NCBI GenBank assembly: GCA_958426775.1
Contig: CATZZP010000009.1
Coordinates: 8,961-72,960 of the forward strand
DNA: 64,000 bases
Direction: 5' to 3'
From: an uncultured Bacillota bacterium
GTDB taxonomy: Bacteria > Bacillota > Clostridia > Lachnospirales > CAG-274
Shown: positions 58,045 through 64,000 of the stretch, in pieces
Layout of the letters: each line of letters starts with the position of its first letter
Position numbering within the stretch: position 1 is the first letter of the stretch
Made by a program: the position numbers and the translations under genes
Notes under the pieces: model-generated
The model's input: the letters and a program-made list of their open reading frames with translations, nothing else
What the model was told of the DNA's origin: nothing
Database searches by the model: none

Positions 58045-58965
58045 TTAAAAAATAAATAAGGCTGTTAAAAACGCCGTCAAACTATGTAAAAGCTTTCCCA
58101 TTAAATATTTTTTGGAGGATAAACCTGAATTAACTATAAACGAAAGGGATTGGGCATGTATTGAAAAGCCTCCCCATGCTATGAGACTGCATAATACAGG
58201 ATAACTTATTTTCTCACCCTTTGTCAGAGCTTCCATACCGTTGGTAAGCTCCAAAATTCCGTAAATCATACCTCTTGCATTTCCTAAGGGTAAAAAGCCG
58301 ATAATAATACAAATTACAGAGAACAGCACAATAAACCCACCCACATAAGTAATGGTACTTACACCTGATATTACTGACTCTGAAAAGGCAGAAAACATGT
58401 TATTGCAAGGCTTGGCACTGTTTATTGTACTGCCGTACACTTTTTTATCCGAAAGCAGTCCGCAAACTACTCCTATTACAGCAGCAGACAGATACTGTAC
58501 AGCTAAAAGCTTAGCACCTATATATGTATCTTTCAGCATTCTCTCTCCTACAGCACCTATTACAAATGCCATTCCCGTATTATTGCAAATAAAGCTTAGT
58601 CTTTCTGCCTCATCTTTATTAAGTAAGCCTTGAGTATAAAGCTCACAGACAGTTTTTGCCCCTAAGGGACAGCCTGAAATTATACCTATTACAACTGGAA
58701 AGGCTCCCTCGCCTCTTATGTTAAAGAGCCTTTTAAATATCGGCTCTGCCACCCTGCCTAAGCTTTGAGGAAACCCCAGCCTTATAAGCATCGAATTAAC
58801 AACCATAAAAGGGAATAGAGTAGGCAATACATTGTTATACCAAAGTAAAAGTCCTCTTTTCACTCCCCATAAAATTTCTTTAGGAAATAAAATCATTATT
58901 CCATTGAAAAACAGCAAAATTGTTGTTATAATATAAAAATACAGTGGGTTTTTATGTTTACTCAT
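58045..58965 (-). CDS. ylbJ: YlbJ-type sporulation membrane protein
   Basis: A 306-residue polytopic protein with about 8 helices and a Gate (nucleoside recognition) domain. GIISGCPLGAKTVCELYTQGLL and FICNNTGMAFVIGAVG are typical of YlbJ, required for spore cortex formation in Bacillus. The AAAGGACAG site precedes the ATG. Convergent with the secreted protein gene. It lies next to the division cluster, but no link in function is known. A SpoVM-like or other Gate protein is less likely. Confidence 0.82.
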   Translation of the reverse strand: MSKHKNPLYFYIITTILLFFNGIMILFPKEILWGVKRGLLLWYNNVLPTLFPFMVVNSMLIRLGFPQSLGRVAEPIFKRLFNIRGEGAFPVVIGIISGCPLGAKTVCELYTQGLLNKDEAERLSFICNNTGMAFVIGAVGERMLKDTYIGAKLLAVQYLSAAVIGVVCGLLSDKKVYGSTINSAKPCNNMFSAFSESVISGVSTITYVGGFIVLFSVICIIIGFLPLGNARGMIYGILELTNGMEALTKGEKISYPVLCSLIAWGGFSIHAQSLSFIVNSGLSSKKYLMGKLLHSLTAFLTALFIF

Positions 58966-59055
58966 ATTTCTGTCCTTTAGCTTTGTAAAATTCTATGCCA
59001 CAGCATAATTTTATTATTACTAAAGGGATATAAAATAAAAAGGAGGTGTTCTTAA

Positions 59056-61050
59056 TTGGATGAAAGAAAGAGAAGAAAAAGCAGAACTGACAATAATCAG
59101 GTAATCTACTTTGATAAAAATAATTCAAAAAACGACATCAAACGGCGACAGAACCTTTCTGCAAACAGCAGAAGAAGAAGTCGGTCCTCCTTAAATAAAA
59201 GCAATGTTGAAAGTATACCCTCAAAGCGCATCTCTTCCAACTCCGGACCTGCTTCACAGCAAGGAGGCAGAAGATCAAGCCGTTCAACTGACAATACAAA
59301 TTATCGCTATGCTCAGGAAAGAGCAGGCAGAGCAAGAGCTAATCAGGCTCAATCAAGGCAAGGTAACACTACTGCCTCACGTCAAACAAAAAACAGAATG
59401 CAAGGCTCTGCTCCGGCTCAAAGGCAAAGACGTTCTCACAGCTCAAATGCCAATAGCACCATGCCACGTAAAAAGGTAAGAGCTCCGCAAAGACAGCCTA
59501 TGATAAAAAACAGTGACGGGGAAACATATATTAAACCCTTTACCAAGCTGCCACCCGTATACTTAAGGTGCAATCATGATGCGGCAGGCAAAAGTCGCAG
59601 CTACAAAAAGACATCAAGACACGGACATAATACGGGTATGCTGGTAATAGCTGCTGTTTTTGCCGTATTTGTGCTTATATACATAGGCGGATATACGCTT
59701 AAAATGCTTAATACCGACCCTGTTGCCTATGAAACCATAGAGATTGGTACTGTTGAGTCAGCTAAAAAGGTAGAGGGCATTATTATCCGCAGCGAAAAGG
59801 TATTTAATGCACCCTCAAGCGGTGCTGTAACCTATGCCGTTGCAGAGAATGAAAAAATACGTGCAGGTGAAGATGTTTGCAGTATCAGCAATGTTCAAAC
59901 CGTAGCTAAGCTTCAGGAAAACCTTGACAGCATTAACGAGGATATTATGAAGCAACAGCAAAACAGAGAGGATATTTCCCAGCATACCGAAGAGGTTAAA
60001 AAGCTTGAAACTCAGATAAAAAATCTTTCCGACAGCCATACCTTCAGCTTTGCAACGGGAGATTTCTCTAATATTTATGACCTTAGGTACAGTGTAGAAA
60101 GCAAGCTTAACACACGTAACCAGTTACTTTTAAACGAAAGCGGCGGTTCTCTTGAAACACTTTCAAATCAACGCAAATCCGAGCTTGCACAAATTAACAG
60201 CAATACAAAGAAAATAACCTCAGATGTAGGGGGCATTGTAAGCTACAGTGTAGACGGACTTGAAAGCACCCTGACCCCCGAGGTTTCCTCAAGCCTCACA
60301 AAGGCACAGATAAGCCAGAATGCACAGGCAAGCAGCTATAAAACAAATGTAGCTGCCAATGACCCCGTATTCAAGGTAGTAACCTCTAATGAGTGGTATA
60401 TTGCGGCATATCTGCCCGACTCCTATACCGACGGTTGGCTTGTCAACTCTGCCATGACTATTTATTTACCTAACGGAGTTGAGGAAAACCGAGAGGTTGA
60501 GGTTACCTTAGCACTTTTAAACCATGGCGAAAAGGAAGCCTACGCAGTATTCAAGGCTACGGAATATATGGCAGACTATATGGATATGCGTAATATTACC
60601 TTTGAAATTGATAAGCCTAAGGAGGGCTACAAAATACCCGATACCTCAATTTCACAAAAAACGCTCCTTAAAATTCCGTCCAGCTATGTAAATAAGGAAA
60701 ACAGCTCAGTTGTAAAGGTTACGGAAGGGGGCAGTAAGTCACTTAGTGTTATTATCTCCAGTGAGGAGGACTCCTATGTGCTTGTACCTGTACAAATAGG
60801 CTATTTAAGCCCGGGAGATACCATCAAAAACGGAGAGGATACCCTTAAGCTTGAAGAGGTTGTAACCGTAAACGGTGTATTTTTGGTAAACTCCGGCATA
60901 ACAAAGTTTGTAAAAATAAATACGGAAAACTCTGCTTCCGCAGGAGGCTATACTGTTCTTGACAAGGAGAGTAATCCATATTTGCATGTACATGACAGGG
61001 TTGTACAAAACGTTGCCAATGTACAGGAAAATCAGAATATATATGAATAG
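59056..61050 (+). CDS. HlyD-like membrane protein with long basic cytoplasmic N-terminus
   Basis: A 664-residue protein. The first 190 residues are basic and disordered-looking, rich in Arg, Ser, Gln and Asn (SRRRSRSSLN, RKKVRAPQRQP). One membrane helix (about 195-215) follows, then a coiled-coil hairpin (about 275-320) and beta-barrel segments like the HlyD/RND adaptor fold. TTG (59056) is the start because AAAGGAGGTG lies 8 bases before it. It is the first gene of the yggS-sepF-yggT-ylmH-divIVA cluster. Its role is unknown; a cell-wall or division partner is likely from position. The N-terminal part could bind nucleic acid or lipids. Confidence 0.78.
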   Translation: MDERKRRKSRTDNNQVIYFDKNNSKNDIKRRQNLSANSRRRSRSSLNKSNVESIPSKRISSNSGPASQQGGRRSSRSTDNTNYRYAQERAGRARANQAQSRQGNTTASRQTKNRMQGSAPAQRQRRSHSSNANSTMPRKKVRAPQRQPMIKNSDGETYIKPFTKLPPVYLRCNHDAAGKSRSYKKTSRHGHNTGMLVIAAVFAVFVLIYIGGYTLKMLNTDPVAYETIEIGTVESAKKVEGIIIRSEKVFNAPSSGAVTYAVAENEKIRAGEDVCSISNVQTVAKLQENLDSINEDIMKQQQNREDISQHTEEVKKLETQIKNLSDSHTFSFATGDFSNIYDLRYSVESKLNTRNQLLLNESGGSLETLSNQRKSELAQINSNTKKITSDVGGIVSYSVDGLESTLTPEVSSSLTKAQISQNAQASSYKTNVAANDPVFKVVTSNEWYIAAYLPDSYTDGWLVNSAMTIYLPNGVEENREVEVTLALLNHGEKEAYAVFKATEYMADYMDMRNITFEIDKPKEGYKIPDTSISQKTLLKIPSSYVNKENSSVVKVTEGGSKSLSVIISSEEDSYVLVPVQIGYLSPGDTIKNGEDTLKLEEVVTVNGVFLVNSGITKFVKINTENSASAGGYTVLDKESNPYLHVHDRVVQNVANVQENQNIYE

Positions 61051-61061
61051 AGGCGTTAATA

Positions 61062-61763
61062 ATGACTACTATTGCTGAAAACTATCTTGCCGTTAAGGAA
61101 AGAGTTGCTTCTGCCGCCGTAAAAAGCGGCAGAAAGCCTGAGGATATTATGTTAATTGCAGTCAGCAAAACAAAGCCTGTAGATGAAATCTTACAGGCAG
61201 TTGAAGCAGGTGCAAATATCTTAGGCGAAAATAAAGTACAGGAGATAATGGCAAAGTATGACCATATTCCTCATGTAGAATGGCATCTTATAGGTCACTT
61301 ACAAACAAACAAGGTTAAATATATAATAGACAAGGTTAAAATGATACATTCCGTTGACAGCCTTAAGCTTGCGGAGGAAATTTCAAAGCGTGCAGTCAAG
61401 GCAGGTGTCACAATGGATATATTAATTGAGGTTAATATAGGCGGCGAGGAGTCAAAAAGCGGTATATTCCCCGAGGATACCGAAAAGCTTTGTCTTGAAA
61501 TTTCAAAGCTTGCCAACATAAGAATAAAAGGTCTTATGACCGTAGCACCTTTTGTCGAAAACCCTCAGGAAACAAGAATTTATTTCAAAAAAATGAATAA
61601 ATTATTTGTTGACATTAAGAGCAAAAACTATGATAATATATATATGCAATATCTCTCTATGGGTATGACTAATGATTTTGAGGTAGCTATAGAGGAAGGG
61701 GCAAATATTGTACGTGTAGGTACAGCTATATTCGGTGCAAGAAATTATGCCCTTACACAATAA
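61062..61763 (+). CDS. YggS/YlmE family PLP homeostasis protein
   Basis: A 233-residue TIM-barrel PLP-binding protein without known catalysis, needed for vitamin B6 balance. ISKTKPVDEI-like AVSKTKPVDEI (the PLP lysine), GENKVQEI, WHLIGHLQTNK and LSMGMTNDFEVAIEEGANIVRVGTAIFG (key residues MGMTND and RVG) are typical. It starts 11 bases after the preceding gene. The ylmE-sepF-yggT order is conserved in Bacillota. Confidence 0.94.
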   Translation: MTTIAENYLAVKERVASAAVKSGRKPEDIMLIAVSKTKPVDEILQAVEAGANILGENKVQEIMAKYDHIPHVEWHLIGHLQTNKVKYIIDKVKMIHSVDSLKLAEEISKRAVKAGVTMDILIEVNIGGEESKSGIFPEDTEKLCLEISKLANIRIKGLMTVAPFVENPQETRIYFKKMNKLFVDIKSKNYDNIYMQYLSMGMTNDFEVAIEEGANIVRVGTAIFGARNYALTQ

Positions 61764-61801
61764 TACAACAAAGATAAATTTTTTTGGGAGGAATACATAC
61801 A

Positions 61802-62299
61802 ATGTCAAATTTATTCGGTCGCTTTAAAAACTTTGTAAATCCACAGGTAGACTATGATGATGAGGATGAATATTTAGATGATGAATATTATGATGATGTG
61901 GAATACTATGATGAACCTGAGCCTCAGACAAGAAGTCATTTCCCTATAAGAAACAAAAAGCAGACAAGTCTTGACAAGGTAGTAAGCATAAGCACTAATG
62001 TAAATATGCAGGTAGTTGTATCCTATCCTATGTCCCTTGAGGAGGCAAGTGTAGCTTGTAAACATCTTCAGGACAGAATGGTGGTTGTTGTTAATCTTGA
62101 AAAGACAGAGGAGACTGTTTCCCAACGTATAAGTGATTTCCTTTGCGGTGCGGGCTATGCACTTGGCTGTTCAATACAGTCTATATCTAATGAAATATTT
62201 ATTATTTGTCCTAACAATGTTTCAATTACAGGTAAGTTCCAGAAGGACCTTGCCGCTAATGGTATAAAAATACCTAACGCAAATATGTGGAGCAACTGA
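61802..62299 (+). CDS. sepF: cell division protein SepF
   Basis: A 165-residue membrane-binding partner of FtsZ. An amphipathic N-terminus (MSNLFGRFKNFV) is followed by an acidic Asp/Tyr/Glu-rich linker (about 18-45) and the conserved DUF552 core with VVSYPMSLEEASVACKHL and VVVNLEKTEETVSQRISDFL (quoted in parts). The ATG at 61802 fits the family and GGGAGGA lies before it; an in-frame TTG at 61784 overlaps that site. Confidence 0.94.
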   Translation: MSNLFGRFKNFVNPQVDYDDEDEYLDDEYYDDVEYYDEPEPQTRSHFPIRNKKQTSLDKVVSISTNVNMQVVVSYPMSLEEASVACKHLQDRMVVVVNLEKTEETVSQRISDFLCGAGYALGCSIQSISNEIFIICPNNVSITGKFQKDLAANGIKIPNANMWSN

Positions 62300-62310
62300 T
62301 TGGAGATTAT

Positions 62311-62595
62311 ATGGCAGTTAACATTTATATAGCCTTAGGCTATTTTGTAAGATTTTTGGAAATTTTAATATTTGCATATTGCATTTTATCTTGGTTTCCC
62401 AGAGGCATTTACGGTAACCCTATAGTGGACTTTATCCGACGCTTGGTTGAACCTATGCTATCACCTATAAGAAATTTAGTATATCGCTCACCTCTGGGCG
62501 GTCCGGGTATGATGCTGGACATTTCACCTATTATACTTTTGCTTATAATTGACGGCTTGTATTCAATATTAAGTCGTGTGTTCCTGTCGCTATGA
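62311..62595 (+). CDS. YggT family membrane protein
   Basis: A 94-residue protein with two helices and the typical CILSWFPRG and PMLSPIRNLV motifs with GPGMMLDISPI. The ATG at 62311 lies behind TTGGAG. Members are linked to division or osmotic stability. It overlaps the next gene by 4 bases (ATGA). Confidence 0.92.
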   Translation: MAVNIYIALGYFVRFLEILIFAYCILSWFPRGIYGNPIVDFIRRLVEPMLSPIRNLVYRSPLGGPGMMLDISPIILLLIIDGLYSILSRVFLSL

Positions 62596-63380
62596 ATAAG
62601 GCAGAGCTGTTAAAGGGTATAAAGGATGAGGACGAGCGTATATTTTACGCACGTGCTTTGGATAAGGCTATGTCCGCCCTAAAAAACTATGAGGCACATT
62701 TCTCTGATTTCACAGACCCTTATAAAATGGGTGTATTATGCAGTATTGTCAATAAGGAATACGGCTTTGGTCTTAATACTATGGTATGGGGCGGTTTTTC
62801 AGATGCAGAAAGAACAATGCTCGGCTTTTTCCCTGAGTATGAAGAGCCTGAACCCGACAGCTTTCCTATTGCCTGTGTTGAAATAAACTACAACGACAAA
62901 TTCAGCAGGGAGCTGACTCACAGAGATTTTTTAGGCTCTGTTTTAGGTCTTGGTATTAACAGAGAAAAAGTCGGTGATATTATAATTGAAAATGACCATG
63001 CTTATGTATTTGCCGAAAAGGAGGTTGCCTCCTTTATCTGCTCTGACCTTGAAAGAGTCGGGCATACTAAGGTAAAAACCAAGCTTCTTGAAAGCTATGA
63101 TAAACCGCCGAAAAAAGGCGAGGAAAAGCGGATTACCCTTACATCCCTAAGACTTGATGCATTCTTAAGCGGTGCCTTTAATCTGTCAAGAGGAAAGGTT
63201 TCAGACCTTATAAAAGGAGAAAAAGCCTTCATCAACTGGGCGGTTACTACAAACCCGTCAAAATCCGTTTCTCAAGGGGATATGATTACCCTGCGCGGCA
63301 CAGGCAGAGCAATGCTTAAGGAAATACAAGGTATTACTAAAAAAGAGCGAGTTGCTGTTTTACTTGAAATCTATAAATAA
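62592..63380 (+). CDS. S4-domain RNA-binding protein YlmH
   Basis: A 262-residue protein with an N-terminal YlmH domain (about 1-175) and a C-terminal S4 domain (ITLTSLRLDAFLSGAFNLSRGKVSDLI, quoted in part; about 178-240) that binds structured RNA. Recent work on Bacillus YlmH shows a role in ribosome-associated quality control, in addition to its linkage to division genes. It starts inside the yggT stop. Confidence 0.93.
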   Translation: MNKAELLKGIKDEDERIFYARALDKAMSALKNYEAHFSDFTDPYKMGVLCSIVNKEYGFGLNTMVWGGFSDAERTMLGFFPEYEEPEPDSFPIACVEINYNDKFSRELTHRDFLGSVLGLGINREKVGDIIIENDHAYVFAEKEVASFICSDLERVGHTKVKTKLLESYDKPPKKGEEKRITLTSLRLDAFLSGAFNLSRGKVSDLIKGEKAFINWAVTTNPSKSVSQGDMITLRGTGRAMLKEIQGITKKERVAVLLEIYK

Positions 63381-63382
63381 AT

Positions 63383-63410
63383 GGCGGTAGTAATCCGCCT
63401 ATTATTTTTT
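63383..63410 (+). terminator. weak terminator-like hairpin after ylmH
   Basis: GGCGG/CCGCC (5 bp) with a TAGTAAT loop, followed by TATTATTTTTTAT. It might reduce read-through into divIVA, which has its own ribosome binding site. Confidence 0.5.
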
Positions 63411-63447
63411 ATATTTTTATGCGAAATTTGTAAAAGGAGTGATTATT

Positions 63448-63909
63448 TTGTTAACACCTGCTGATATTGAAAATGCTGAGTTTAAGAGAGTAGCCAGAGG
63501 TAAGGGCTACGATTGCGACGAGGTAGATGATTTTCTTGATATAGTTATTGTTGAGTTTGAAAAGCTCCTTAAGGAAAATGCAAGACTTAATGATAAGGTT
63601 GCTGTTCTGACTGATGCCATACAGCATTATAAGGATATGGAAGACACCTTAAAAGCATCCATTGTCAAGGGCGAAAAAACCGCCGAGGATACAAGACAAA
63701 ACGCTAAAGCAGAGGCTGACTATATTATAAACGAGGCTAAGCAAAAGGCTAAAAATATAATCGACAGAGCAAATAACGAGCAATATAAAATAGATATTGA
63801 AACTGACAGAATAAGGGCTCAGTATGAAACCCTGAGAGCTAAATTAAGAACTCTCCTTAACTCTGAATTAGAGCTTTTGGAAAACTCTGCCGAGGACTTT
63901 AAAAAATAA
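63448..63909 (+). CDS. divIVA: DivIVA-family cell division protein
   Basis: A 153-residue coiled-coil protein that marks curved membranes at poles and septa. The N-terminal LTPADIENAEFKRVARGKGYD (key residues LTPADIE and F-RGYD-type) is the membrane-binding domain, and the rest (about 30-150) is coiled coil. TTG (63448) is the start because AAAGGAG lies 8 bases before it and the resulting MLTP start is the family norm; an in-frame GTG at 63439 overlaps that site. Confidence 0.94.
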   Translation: MLTPADIENAEFKRVARGKGYDCDEVDDFLDIVIVEFEKLLKENARLNDKVAVLTDAIQHYKDMEDTLKASIVKGEKTAEDTRQNAKAEADYIINEAKQKAKNIIDRANNEQYKIDIETDRIRAQYETLRAKLRTLLNSELELLENSAEDFKK

Positions 63910-63945
63910 CACAAATAAAACAAAAGCGGTACAGATTATAAGCTC

Positions 63946-64000
63946 TGAACTGACCCCCAATAGTTAGACCAAAAATCTAACGAATGGGAGGTCAGTTTTT
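63946..64000. mobile_element. probable end of an IS3-family element (cut off by the window)
   Basis: The sequence starts TGAACTGACCCCCAATAGT and contains an internal hairpin CTGACC/GGTCAG plus GTTAGA/TCTAAC. IS3-family (IS150-type) ends typically begin in this manner and carry a hairpin. A partial copy of the same 23 bases is at 23261-23283. No transposase is visible inside the window, so this remains a candidate; it could also act as the divIVA terminator. Confidence 0.5.

Overview
The window is about 64 kb of low-GC, gene-dense chromosome from an anaerobic, spore-forming, Gram-positive member of the Clostridia (Bacillota). The evidence is the spore genes (a SpoIVB peptidase with a sigma-G-like promoter, a YlbJ-type membrane protein, a small protein with a GPR-like cleavage site, a Cys-rich coat-like protein), a trimeric [FeFe] hydrogenase, rubrerythrin, the PrkC/PrpC pair, SepF/DivIVA, and purine-rich Shine-Dalgarno sequences before nearly every gene. 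Glu/Thr-rich linkers in the exported proteins resemble those of gut Clostridia, but I cannot name a species. I see no rRNA, tRNA, CRISPR array or complete insertion sequence.

Layout. 1-4.2 kb: the end of an unknown gene, a zinc-ribbon membrane protein, a large repeat-rich LPQTG surface protein and a DUF378 protein. 4.2-12.9 kb: a minus-strand run with kduD, thiN, rpe, rsgA, prkC, prpC, rlmN, rsmB and one unknown gene, many of them overlapping by a few bases; it combines rRNA modification, ribosome GTPase and Ser/Thr signalling. 13-17.9 kb: plsC, a hemerythrin-like protein with half its metal site missing, the tldD/tldE pair, a 2[4Fe-4S] ferredoxin and a peptidoglycan amidase. 18.1-23.3 kb: two adjacent HtrA proteases, an iron-type alcohol dehydrogenase (4-hydroxybutyrate dehydrogenase-like) and a broken AraC-type regulator. 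23.3-29.4 kb: thyX, recR, ybaB, a small spore-type protein, rbgA and a feoA/feoB iron-uptake locus with four copies of a GTTAG-N6-CTAAC operator. 29.5-39.8 kb: lysC, hom and an ACT regulator (aspartate-family amino acids), rubrerythrin, hemW, a class D sortase, dnaB, rplI, a soluble GdpP-like phosphodiesterase, pheA and a small [2Fe-2S] protein.

39.9-50 kb: a split cobalamin-dependent methionine synthase (activation protein plus catalytic MetH), an SPL-family radical SAM protein, a lipoprotein, a Cys-rich protein with a (Gly-Cys)n tail, and hydC-hydB-hydA plus a small thioredoxin-like ferredoxin. 50-58 kb: a coupled operon (50-residue membrane protein, NCS1 permease, acyltransferase with zinc ribbon), spoIVB, a TPR protein, recX and a secreted protein of unknown role. 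58-64 kb: a ylbJ-like gene and then the conserved cell-division cluster (HlyD-like membrane protein, yggS, sepF, yggT, ylmH, divIVA), ending in a sequence that looks like the end of an IS3-family element.

The most useful non-obvious points are: the spoIVB leader, where a terminator, a sigma-G-like promoter and the ribosome binding site overlap; the repeated metal-box operators at feo; the half-site hemerythrin; the 54-codon spore-type gene; and the small-protein/permease/acyltransferase operon.
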